54,520 bases of DNA, from positions 1-54,520 of the forward strand of contig JAEZJR010000271.1 in the NCBI GenBank assembly GCA_023415725.1. The letters are read 5' to 3'. The translations under genes and the position numbers were made by a program. Every line of letters starts with the position of its first letter. Position 1 is the first letter of the stretch. This DNA is from Acidobacteriota bacterium (GTDB taxonomy: Bacteria; Acidobacteriota; Blastocatellia; Pyrinomonadales; Pyrinomonadaceae). Below the pieces are notes generated by a model that worked only from the letters and a program-made list of their open reading frames with translations, made no database searches and was not told the DNA's origin. Of the stretch, positions 42,032 to 49,883 are shown one piece after another.

Positions 42032-43921
42032 TTATTGCCCGTAGTTGATACCTTTGTATCGAGCACTACTGATCTTGGTACCCGCCACCTCCCTCGATTT
42101 GAAGACCAGATAAAAGAACCCGATCGCGGGGGCAGACGAACGGTAGATCTCTTTACCGTTTCGCTTGTAGCTAACTACCCCTTTTCGGTTTATCTCTATC
42201 CGGAGCAGGTCACCTTCGACCAAATTCAGTGAGAGTTTCTTTACCCCCATTTCCTTGATAATCCCTCCGTCGAAACAGAACGGCAGGTCAGACGGCCCGG
42301 TTCCTGGAGTTTCGTCGAAGCCGTTTCCGAGCCCGGCCCAAATCCGACCCGACGTGGGCGAGTAGGTCCATTCAAAATAAGAATTAGTGGAAATGATCTG
42401 CGTAGATCTTGCCAAGCCGTTGTAAACCTCGCCGGTGTGAGAAACCGTGCCGACGGAACCCTGAGTGCCCTGCACGTTTAGCCACTTCACCGCTGGGCCC
42501 GAATCAGAAACCGGAGCAGGGGTTGGAGTGACGGTGGGTGATGGGGAAGGCGACGGCGACGCCGACGGGATTGGTGCGGGTGTCGGCGTGGGTGCGGGCG
42601 TGGGCGTCGGCGTCACAGTTGGCGACGGGCTTGGTGAGGGTGATGGGGTCGGAGCCGGAGCGGTTCCGTCTGCCGGGACCTTTGCGATAAATAGGTCGCG
42701 TCGACTCCTTCCGCCCCAGTTAGATGTAAAGGCAGCAAATCGCCCGTCACGCGAAAGGTTCGCTCTGGGAGTATCGTTGTAGTCGATCAGGCGGGAGTAG
42801 TGGTGCGCGAAGCGGCGAACGCGCTGGCTGCCGTCCGTCGCGACCATCAATAACTCTCGCTCGAACACGGGTCCCGAGCCGTAGACGCTCATCAAACCCC
42901 AACTTTCATTGTCTGCGAGCAGGGAAAAGTGGTAGTCGATAGCCCAGTCGTTTCCGAAAGACAACGCAGTGGTGATCGCGAGGGGGCTTGCGAGATTTCT
43001 GAAGGTCAGCCGGTTCGTCCAGTTATCATGAGCAATGACGGTGCCTCTGCCATAATCCCCGTGACCGGGAGCATAACCCGGAGCGTCGTCGGTCAAGTTC
43101 GTGACGCTCATTGTGTTCAAATCGACGACCTTCGCCTGGATCTTCCCGGCACCCTGGAGCCCGGTTTTCACGCCTAGATACCTTCCCGACTTGTCGATCT
43201 GCGTTTCGTCAAGCTCCGTTGTTTCTATGTAGTAGAGCACGCTTCTAGCGGAACTCCTCCAAACGGCATAGCCCCGCTCGCTGTAATCAGGATTCCTGAC
43301 TGTGAACGCGAATGTATCGTCATCCCGGCTTACGCTCATCTGAAAAATGTAGCAGCCTGCCGGGAAATAAGACGTCATGTCGCCGACTACGGAGTAACTC
43401 TTTGTCCGGACGTTATACGCCCAGATGATGGCACCACGATGAATGAAGAGAGTATCCGGATCCGAGGAACTCCATGTTGCGTCCTCATCGGTAGTGACCC
43501 CGTCTCCCGGCGGATAAGCGAGTCTTTCCTTAGAACCGATCTGGAAGGTGTTCGGGTCGAATGTGTAAAGCAGGCCCGCGCCGTTCTCGTCCTGGACGAG
43601 CAGGCGCGTGCTGTTCGAGTTGAATGTCGGCCAATATGCGTAGGCGGTACCGAAACTCGAACCGTCACGCTCATCGGTGACGCGGAGTATCTCAGTGCCG
43701 AAAACGGGATCTATGATCTTTCCCCCCGCGCTCGGTAGCGCTGGGGCGGTGCCTTCTGGATAGGCTCCTCGATCGGTTTTAACTGCGACCTGGGCTGTGA
43801 TGGTCGAAGCGGTAAGTGCGACTGTAAGTACAAATAGAGATAGTTTGGTGGGAGTTGATCGAAGTCCAACGGGGAATCGACCGAGTGCGACCAAACTCTC
43901 TGACACGAAGAGTTTAAACAT
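42032..43921 (-). CDS. Secreted beta-propeller protein with Pro-rich linker and C-terminal beta module
   Basis: Secreted protein of 629 residues. A signal peptide (LSLFVLTVALTASTITAQ, about 27-44) is followed by a propeller-like region to about residue 415. Its repeats include YAYWPTFNSNSTRLLVQDENG, FQMSVSRDDDTFAFTV and PRANLSRDGRFAAFTSNW, patterns of TolB/WD40-like blades. A linker of some 55 residues is almost pure PTPSPSP (about 420-475). The last 150 residues (from AVKWLNVQG) form a predicted beta-sandwich with AGLGNGFDET and RIEINRKGVVSYKRNGKEIY. No enzyme motif is recognised. It converges on the exopolysaccharide cluster, so a polysaccharide-binding role is a fair guess. AAAGGGA precedes the ATG. 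Confidence 0.82.
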   Translation of the reverse strand: MFKLFVSESLVALGRFPVGLRSTPTKLSLFVLTVALTASTITAQVAVKTDRGAYPEGTAPALPSAGGKIIDPVFGTEILRVTDERDGSSFGTAYAYWPTFNSNSTRLLVQDENGAGLLYTFDPNTFQIGSKERLAYPPGDGVTTDEDATWSSSDPDTLFIHRGAIIWAYNVRTKSYSVVGDMTSYFPAGCYIFQMSVSRDDDTFAFTVRNPDYSERGYAVWRSSARSVLYYIETTELDETQIDKSGRYLGVKTGLQGAGKIQAKVVDLNTMSVTNLTDDAPGYAPGHGDYGRGTVIAHDNWTNRLTFRNLASPLAITTALSFGNDWAIDYHFSLLADNESWGLMSVYGSGPVFERELLMVATDGSQRVRRFAHHYSRLIDYNDTPRANLSRDGRFAAFTSNWGGRSRRDLFIAKVPADGTAPAPTPSPSPSPSPTVTPTPTPAPTPTPAPIPSASPSPSPSPTVTPTPAPVSDSGPAVKWLNVQGTQGSVGTVSHTGEVYNGLARSTQIISTNSYFEWTYSPTSGRIWAGLGNGFDETPGTGPSDLPFCFDGGIIKEMGVKKLSLNLVEGDLLRIEINRKGVVSYKRNGKEIYRSSAPAIGFFYLVFKSREVAGTKISSARYKGINYGQ

Positions 43922-44455
43922 TGATTCTTTTCCCTTTAACTTGCTAGAGATTTATTTGAGGACGGACCCGGAGGAGTGTGAGAGCCGGTCAAACATCCGT
44001 TCTGTGTCAGGAGCGCCGTTGCGTTTCGCAGCGGAACTGATCAATGGGGAATCAGATCTAGGATCTTATCCGTTGAAGGGAGCCGACCTTGTCGAAGACA
44101 GGGTCGGTCAATCTGGATACTACCACCGCGCCAACGGGACGTAAACAGTGTTTAATCACATTGACCGATGTATAACAGGGCTAGAAACAAATTGGCTAAA
44201 GTCACGTCTCGGAATGTGGCTGCCGCTTCGTTGTCGAAGCCGATGGATCTTGGATTTGACTAATGGTGAAGCTTTTTACCTTGATGGGCTTTCAAGGGTG
44301 AGAATTTGCGCCGTGGATACGATGCTCAGCTTCAAATTTAGATTATAACCTGAAAAATGCGTTGTCAATTTATCGAGCCGATTAGAATCGTGACTCGTCT
44401 GTCATCTAGGTAACACTTAGTATGAATATTCCTCGTTACGATCGATTCTATCCCT
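43922..44455. other. Divergent intergenic region between propeller and beta-helix genes
   Basis: This 534-base stretch has no convincing gene; two overlapping ORFs (43797-44144 and 44148-44348, plus) start without ribosome binding sites and one begins inside the minus-strand gene. It must carry the promoters of both divergent secreted-protein genes. One promoter-like pair near its right end is listed separately. Confidence 0.55.
44362..44388 (+). promoter_or_regulatory. Possible sigma70-type promoter for the beta-helix gene
   Basis: TTGTCA (44362-44367) and TAGAAT (44383-44388) each match the consensus at five of six positions but are separated by only 15 bases. The start codon is 67 bases further on. 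Pattern evidence only. Confidence 0.3.
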
Positions 44456-46012
44456 ATGACAAGTAGTAATTTTGAGGGCCCGAAAACTGGTTCCTTCGCA
44501 AATCGCCGTGCGATCTTCGCAACGCTTCCAACTTTGGTCTTTGCTATGCTGACCCTAATTTGTGCGGCGTGCGGTGCGGCAGGGAATAGCGCTGCAGCCC
44601 CTGCCTACACCGCACCGGGGACAATACTCGTAAAAGCCAACCAGGACGTTCAAGCAGCATTGGATCGGGCGGTTCCCGGAGACACGGTGATGCTCGAAGC
44701 CGGAGCCATCTTCAAGGGATCCTTCGTCCTTCCGAAAAAGGCAGGGGATGCCTACATAACTATAAGAACTTCCGCTCCCGATGATCGCCTGCCCCCTACA
44801 GGGACACGTATCGATCCGTCAAAATATTCAACGCTGCTCCCAAAACTCTCCTCCGACTCGACTTCTCCTGTGATCATGACGACCCCAGGAGCGCACCACT
44901 ATAGGATTATCGGGATCGAGTTCGGAGGAACTAAGGATGGCGTCGGGAACATCATCCAGATTGGCACAGGATCGGAACGAAATGCTGATGATATTCCCCA
45001 CCATATCGAGTTCGACCGGATCTATGTTCACGCGACTTCACCGCTTGGGCAAAGGCGTGCCATTGCGGCGAATGGCCGACATATAAAAATAGCTAACAGT
45101 CACATTTCCGGGATCGTGCGCGAGGGCGATGAAAGCCAGGCCATCGCGGCGTGGGCGACGGATGGCCCGATCGAGATCGTAAACAATTACCTTGAAGCTG
45201 CTGCGGAAAATATCCTTTTCGGCGGCGCCGGTTCGACCCTCAAGCTTGTCCCGTCGGATATAGTCGTTGAACGCAACCACCTCAACAAACCCGAGGAGTG
45301 GCGCGGCACGAATTGGGTCGTGAAAAACCTGTTCGAAATAAAGAACGGCCGCCGAATCAAGGTCAGTAACAACCTGATGACAAACAACTGGGCGATGGGG
45401 CAGGACGGTACGGCAATACTCTTTTCAACACGGGCGGATAACGGACCGGCTACGATTATCGAAGACATCGAGTTCACGGATAACATAATCCGTAACAGCG
45501 ACAATGGAGTAAGTGTTTTCGCGGAAGAGGGCAGCGGCGGGCATCGACTGACAATTAGGAATAATATCTTCGATCGGATCGGGAGGAAGGAGGTCGAAGG
45601 AAGCGGCAGGTTCATGAAGTCCTCATCCTGGAAAGGGCTTGTGATCGAGAACAACACGATCATCAATTCCGGGAATATAACCAGCGCCTACAACAATCCT
45701 TCCACCGGGTTCGTTTTTCGCAATAACATAGTTTTCGAAAACGAGTATGGCTTCAAAGGAGACAACACCCCGCCCGGTAACACCACCATCGATCGCTATT
45801 TTCCCGACGCTGTTGTAACCGGAAATGTCATTATCGGCGGCAGGCCCGAAAGGTACCGGGGACAGAATTTCTTCCCTACCTCTATGCAAGAGATCGGCTT
45901 TACGGCACCTGCCGAAGGTGATCTGACGCTTCGGCCTGAAAGCCAATTTTCACCGAGAGCTCGCGGAGGGCAGCAGTTCGGTGCGTCACTCCCTGTCGCG
46001 GATTTTCGATAG
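44456..46012 (+). CDS. Secreted right-handed parallel beta-helix protein
   Basis: Secreted protein of 518 residues. The N-terminus is a long signal sequence (FATLPTLVFAMLTLICAACG). QDVQAALDRAVPGDTVMLEAGAIF is the usual entry to a pectate-lyase/chondroitinase-B-type helix. Coils with repeated Asn and Ile pairs follow, such as IKIANSHISGI, IEIVNNYLEAA, IKVSNNLMTNN and LTIRNNIFDRIG. Such folds often bind or cleave uronic-acid polysaccharides, but the catalytic Lys/Arg set cannot be assigned by eye. It is divergent from the propeller gene and ends 33 bases before a strong terminator. Whether it acts on the exopolysaccharide made upstream is unknown. Confidence 0.85.
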   Translation: MTSSNFEGPKTGSFANRRAIFATLPTLVFAMLTLICAACGAAGNSAAAPAYTAPGTILVKANQDVQAALDRAVPGDTVMLEAGAIFKGSFVLPKKAGDAYITIRTSAPDDRLPPTGTRIDPSKYSTLLPKLSSDSTSPVIMTTPGAHHYRIIGIEFGGTKDGVGNIIQIGTGSERNADDIPHHIEFDRIYVHATSPLGQRRAIAANGRHIKIANSHISGIVREGDESQAIAAWATDGPIEIVNNYLEAAAENILFGGAGSTLKLVPSDIVVERNHLNKPEEWRGTNWVVKNLFEIKNGRRIKVSNNLMTNNWAMGQDGTAILFSTRADNGPATIIEDIEFTDNIIRNSDNGVSVFAEEGSGGHRLTIRNNIFDRIGRKEVEGSGRFMKSSSWKGLVIENNTIINSGNITSAYNNPSTGFVFRNNIVFENEYGFKGDNTPPGNTTIDRYFPDAVVTGNVIIGGRPERYRGQNFFPTSMQEIGFTAPAEGDLTLRPESQFSPRARGGQQFGASLPVADFR

Positions 46013-46045
46013 TAAACCTGACTGGCTTAAAGAATAGCGCCAACG

Positions 46046-46079
46046 AAAAACGGGCCGTGTAATTACACGGCCCGTTTTT
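46046..46079. terminator. Strong bidirectional terminator
   Basis: AAAAACGGGCCGTGT (46046-46060) pairs perfectly with ACACGGCCCGTTTTT (46065-46079), a 15-bp stem with the four-base loop AATT. A and T runs flank it on both sides. It ends the beta-helix gene on the plus strand and the tRNA transcript on the minus strand. Confidence 0.95.
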
Positions 46080-46089
46080 CTTAATAAGA

Positions 46090-46166
46090 TGGTACACCCG
46101 CCATGATTCGAACATGGGACCTCTTGATTCGTAGTCAAGCACTCTATCCAGCTGAGCTACGGGTGC
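46090..46166 (-). tRNA. tRNA-Arg (anticodon ACG)
   Basis: On the minus strand a full cloverleaf is read. The acceptor stem is GCACCCG with CGGGTGT, the D arm contains AGCTCAGCTGGATAGAG, and the anticodon stem is CTTGA/TCAAG with loop CTACGAA. The T arm is CATGTTCGAATCATG. Anticodon ACG decodes CGU and, after inosine modification, CGC and CGA. The 3' CCA is encoded. It lies between the shared terminator and the VWFA gene, which is on the same strand and would be upstream of it. Confidence 0.97.
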
Positions 46167-46225
46167 ACAAGGCGAATAATTAGATTACGAATCTCGCTTA
46201 TTCGTGTCAAGGTATGGCGATGATT

Positions 46226-47266
46226 CTACTTTGCGAAATAACCCTGTCGCGATCTGGCGATCAGGCTCGGGTCGGACACCTCCACCTTGATCGATCGCCA
46301 CTTTCCATCCCTCGCCGGATTCGCTGGTTGGTATTCAAGTGTGTATAGCGTTCGCAGGTCGGCGGCGATCAATGCGTAAAGCCTGCTCATTTCATCCAGC
46401 CTTGTGATCGCGTTCAACGTCCCGCCTGTACGATCGGCGACAAGCTGAAGCCGGGTCCGGGCCGCGGTGTACATAGCGATCTGCATGGGGGTCGGATCCG
46501 CGAGTTTCGCCGGGTCCCCCGTCGGCAATGCAAGTGGGTAGATCGTGACCCCCAATTTGTCGGCTCGGTCCAAGATCGCGGAGAGTGAATTATTTCTCTC
46601 AGGTTTGATCGCGGTCAATACTTCTTCGCCGCTGAGCTTTGAGAGAAGGTCGCGGTCCTGGTTACGTGCTTTTGTGTCTACGCCGTCCGTTAACACGACG
46701 ATCGCCTTCCGACGATTTCCTTCCTTGGCGAGTTTGTCCAAAGCAAGCTCAAACCCTTTATAAAGGTTCGTATCACCCGAACCGTTCGCGACCGTGATGG
46801 AGTGAAGTATGGTCCGCCGATCGGTCGTGAAGTCGTTCAGGAGGTTTACCTTGTTGTAGAACTCGATTACGGCGACCCTGTCGTTCTGAGCCAAGGCATC
46901 CAGGAACCGTGATGCCGAAAGAGCGATGTTTTGACGAAAGCTCTTCGTCGAGCCGCTCATGTCGAGCATCATCACCACGCTAAACGGAGCAGAAGCCAGT
47001 TCGAAATGTGTGACCTCTTGTTTGACCCCGTCTTCATACACTGTAAAACTCGGTCGATCCAAATTTGTGATCGGCCGCCCGCGCTGATCCACAACACCGA
47101 TGTTGACCCGGACTATCGAAGTGTCCACATTGACCGGATCGTCGACCTGCCCGAGTGCGGCGACCGAGGCGGCGAAAACAAAAAGCAAAACGAAAAGGGA
47201 ATAACGCAGAAGGGCCATACGAAAAACTCTAGCAATCAGACGTAAGTTTTTGAAATCAAGTTGCAT
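46226..47266 (-). CDS. Acidobacterial-type VWFA-domain protein
   Basis: Secreted or membrane-anchored von Willebrand factor A protein of a subgroup common in Acidobacteria. The N-terminus is hydrophobic (LLRYSLFVLLFVFAASVAALGQ), probably a signal peptide; ATG 47218 is an alternative start just before it. The segment VRVNIGVVDQRGRPITNLDRPSF with VYEDGVKQEV is the characteristic entry of this subgroup. The MIDAS metal site is DMSGS (102-106), and the later LTDGVDTK supplies the remaining ligand. It probably binds a protein partner through a divalent metal. The sequence is complete at the C-terminus (IARSRQGYFAK). Target unknown. Confidence 0.92.
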   Translation of the reverse strand: MQLDFKNLRLIARVFRMALLRYSLFVLLFVFAASVAALGQVDDPVNVDTSIVRVNIGVVDQRGRPITNLDRPSFTVYEDGVKQEVTHFELASAPFSVVMMLDMSGSTKSFRQNIALSASRFLDALAQNDRVAVIEFYNKVNLLNDFTTDRRTILHSITVANGSGDTNLYKGFELALDKLAKEGNRRKAIVVLTDGVDTKARNQDRDLLSKLSGEEVLTAIKPERNNSLSAILDRADKLGVTIYPLALPTGDPAKLADPTPMQIAMYTAARTRLQLVADRTGGTLNAITRLDEMSRLYALIAADLRTLYTLEYQPANPARDGKWRSIKVEVSDPSLIARSRQGYFAK

Positions 47267-47371
47267 ATGTCCGCCCGGCCCCTTTCCCCGGAAAGCGTTT
47301 TTGTTCTATACTTTGCGGGTATTTTTCTCCTTCCCTTGTACCGAACGAACAAGCCGGGCCAAACAAAATGA

Positions 47372-47884
47372 ATGCTCTATAGGCCGAATTATTGCTGTAA
47401 TTGCTCGGAGAAGATCGAAAGGGTTGACTGGAACCTTCTGACCAGTCGCCGGTTTTGCGATGTTTGTGCGGTCGAAAATAAACGACATGACCATATCCCG
47501 CGGATCGTTGTAGCGGGCGGCTTGCTTTCGCTAATGTTCGGGCTCGGTACGTTGTTCGGCGGCAACGCAAACTCCGGCCCGGCGGTTGAGAGTTTAGATA
47601 CCACTCCTGTACAACACAAAACAGAACGAAATGCAGTAAGAAACGCTGATCCGGCAGGATCTGGAAATCTGCCGTCAGTCGCAACCGCCGCAAACACTGT
47701 TGACCGCGCCATTGGCCCCTCGCAATCCATTAATTCCAATAAACCGTCTCAAGAAAAGGTTTATTACTGCGGTGCGCTAACGAAGAAAGGAACCCCTTGC
47801 TCGAGAAAGGTCAAAGCGGCTGGATTACGCTGTTATCAACACGAAGGCAAACCGCCAGCCCCAGTTCCGGAAGAGGGGACTTAG
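47372..47884 (+). CDS. Small membrane protein with N-terminal zinc ribbon and C-terminal Cys/His motif
   Basis: Protein of 170 residues. The N-terminus has two cysteine pairs (YCCNCSEK and FCDVC), a probable zinc ribbon. A membrane helix follows (IVVAGGLLSLMFGLGTLFGG, about 45-65), then a disordered segment. The C-terminus has YYCGALTKKGTPCSRKVK ending CYQHEG. That is a C-x(8)-C-x(n)-C-x2-H pattern resembling a small domain of unknown function (DUF5763-like). It would be a single-pass protein with a metal site on each side of the membrane. It lies 107 bases upstream of the Ser/Thr kinase gene on the same strand, so a linked role is possible but not shown. Confidence 0.78.
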   Translation: MLYRPNYCCNCSEKIERVDWNLLTSRRFCDVCAVENKRHDHIPRIVVAGGLLSLMFGLGTLFGGNANSGPAVESLDTTPVQHKTERNAVRNADPAGSGNLPSVATAANTVDRAIGPSQSINSNKPSQEKVYYCGALTKKGTPCSRKVKAAGLRCYQHEGKPPAPVPEEGT

Positions 47885-47908
47885 ACGAAAATAATTCGAA
47901 ACAAACTG

Positions 47909-47924
47909 TTGATGTTTGCATCAA
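47909..47924. repeat. Short perfect inverted repeat upstream of the kinase gene
   Basis: TTGATG (47909-47914) and CATCAA (47919-47924) flank the four-base spacer TTTG. The element lies 67 bases before the kinase start, between the zinc-ribbon gene and the kinase. It could be an operator or a weak hairpin; the stem is only six bases. Confidence 0.3.
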
Positions 47925-47991
47925 AATAGCCGAAAATATCAGTTTCAAAGCTGTTTACCTCGTTCACGCGACCCTAAATTTCTAGTTCACG

Positions 47992-49875
47992 ATGAAACCT
48001 TTAGCCCAGAATACGCTAATTCAAAACCGCTATTTGATCGTTCAGCTAATAGGTAAAGGCGGAATGGGCGAAGTTTATCTCGCTGTTGACCAACGTCTGG
48101 GTAGCGCGGTCGCGATCAAAAGGACATTCTTCGCAGGCGACGAAATGCTTGGAAATGCCTTCGAACGCGAGGCGCGCGTGCTTGCGAGGTTGAGGCATCC
48201 GGTGCTGCCGAAGGTTAGCGACCACTTCACCGAAAACGATCAGCAGTTTCTCGTGATGGAGCACATTTCCGGTGACGACCTTTCGAAGCGGATCGAGGCT
48301 CTTCAGAAGCCTTTCCCGCTAAGTTGGGTGATGTTCTGGGCGGACCAACTCCTCGATGCTCTCTCGTACCTCCATTCCCACGAGCCCCCGATCATCCATC
48401 GCGATATCAAGCCGCAAAATCTAAAACTCACCGACGAGAACCACGTTGTGCTTCTTGATTTCGGTTTATCGAAGAGCTCCACCGGGCAAACGAATCTTGC
48501 TAGCGGTGTTCACACTGGCAGTACGGGCAGCGTGGTGGGTTATACCCCGCACTACGCGCCGATGGAACAGATCCGCGGTATCGGTACCAGCCCGAAGAGT
48601 GATATCTACTCTCTTTCCGCCACGCTTTATCAGTTGATGACGAACGTGGTTCCGGCGGACGCTTTGTCGCGTGCCGATACGATGCTTAACGGCCTGCCGG
48701 ATCCGATCCAGCCGATCAGCGAACTCAACCCCGAGGTCCCCCCGGCCGTTTCTGACGTCGTCCTTCGGGGTATGGAGGTAAGCCAGGACAAACGGTTCGA
48801 AACCGCGAGGGAGATGCAGAAGACCCTTCGCAAGGCCTTCGCCGAGATGCAGCAGGCCATGGCCGCGAAGACGGTCATGATCAGCGGCGCAGAAGCGGCC
48901 GCGATAAACGGGACGGCTCAGCCATCTTTCGACGCTACCGAGGTAATGGACCCCGAGGCTCTGCGAGCGATATCCAATCCGGTAGCAGGCAGTAAGTCGG
49001 GCTTCTCAGAGAACATATCGCAGCCTCAAACCTCCCCGCATGCTGACATGGATGCTACGGTTGCATTCGATCCGGCTGCGATCACTGGCGGCGTCAAGCA
49101 ATCGGACGTCAAGACCGAGGTCTTTTCCGCTGGAAGCCATTCACTGCCGATCCCGCCGGAAGAACCTCAATCGTACGATTCGGAACCGGTTCCTACCCCG
49201 GCGGAAAATGAGAACTTTGCCCTTACGACAGACTATTCCGGTTTCGGTTCCACGGGCGCTGAAACCAATGTCACGCCTAGCGATGCGTATTCGCCGGACG
49301 CGACGATGCCCGTGATCGCCCTGGAAAGCAACGGGTCCACGGCGGTGCCTGCTTCAGGAGCCACTCCTCACGTGGGATATGAACAGGAATCTGCGGCCCA
49401 GACTAATTTTGATTCCAAGCCTCAGCAAGCCGCAGTCGTTCCGTCGGCAAAGAAGGGCTCGACGGGTAAAATAGTCGCAATCCTCGGCGGCCTATTCGTC
49501 TTTTTCGTAGTGCTCCTTGGTGCGGCGGGCGGCGGCTACTATTACTATTCGAATTACATGGGTGGGGCGGTCGTTGAGCCGACTCCTTCCGAAACTCCGC
49601 TGCCGACTCCCGAACCCAGTCCCACGAGCGAGAGTGTCTTCGTAGATAATTCGAACTCCGAAACGCCCACTCCGAGCCCGGCTCCATCAGTTGCACCTGA
49701 GCCGACCCAGGCCCCGCCGGGTTCGAACGCGGACCAACCCGACGTCGTCGGGCCGGATACACGGCCGACACCGGGAGGCACCAAACCCACTCCCCGGCCA
49801 CGGCCGACAAGCAACCCTACTAAGCCGGCACCGACCAAGAAGCCGAGCGGAACCGGCCCGGATATCGTTCAGTAA
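47992..49875 (+). CDS. Receptor-like serine/threonine protein kinase
   Basis: Hanks-type kinase with one membrane pass. The kinase domain (about 12-275) is complete. The Gly loop is IGKGGMGEVYLA, the catalytic Lys is Lys43, the HRD Asp is Asp138 (IHRDIKPQNLKL) and the DFG Asp is Asp156. HYAPMEQIRG is the APE-equivalent region. A juxtamembrane region (280-490) is disordered and carries repeated Thr motifs, DATEVMDP (314), DATVAFDP (354), KTVMIS (293) and PDATMPV. The membrane helix is about 492-518. The extracellular part is short and rich in Pro, Thr and Ser, without PASTA or other sensor domains. The TPR gene follows eight bases downstream, suggesting co-transcription. Confidence 0.94.
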   Translation: MKPLAQNTLIQNRYLIVQLIGKGGMGEVYLAVDQRLGSAVAIKRTFFAGDEMLGNAFEREARVLARLRHPVLPKVSDHFTENDQQFLVMEHISGDDLSKRIEALQKPFPLSWVMFWADQLLDALSYLHSHEPPIIHRDIKPQNLKLTDENHVVLLDFGLSKSSTGQTNLASGVHTGSTGSVVGYTPHYAPMEQIRGIGTSPKSDIYSLSATLYQLMTNVVPADALSRADTMLNGLPDPIQPISELNPEVPPAVSDVVLRGMEVSQDKRFETAREMQKTLRKAFAEMQQAMAAKTVMISGAEAAAINGTAQPSFDATEVMDPEALRAISNPVAGSKSGFSENISQPQTSPHADMDATVAFDPAAITGGVKQSDVKTEVFSAGSHSLPIPPEEPQSYDSEPVPTPAENENFALTTDYSGFGSTGAETNVTPSDAYSPDATMPVIALESNGSTAVPASGATPHVGYEQESAAQTNFDSKPQQAAVVPSAKKGSTGKIVAILGGLFVFFVVLLGAAGGGYYYYSNYMGGAVVEPTPSETPLPTPEPSPTSESVFVDNSNSETPTPSPAPSVAPEPTQAPPGSNADQPDVVGPDTRPTPGGTKPTPRPRPTSNPTKPAPTKKPSGTGPDIVQ

Positions 49876-49883
49876 CCAGGAGA

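Noticed and set aside
42500..42665. Short tandem repeats suggesting a CRISPR or minisatellite
   Set aside because: The repetition follows the codons of the PTPSPS linker, with no regular spacers.
42465..42782. Gly/Asp-rich plus-strand ORF resembling a repeat protein
   Set aside because: It is the complement of the Pro/Thr/Ser linker of the minus-strand propeller protein; the repetitive look comes from that linker.
43797..44348. Two plus-strand ORFs between the propeller and beta-helix genes
   Set aside because: One starts inside the opposite gene; neither has a ribosome binding site or protein-like sequence.
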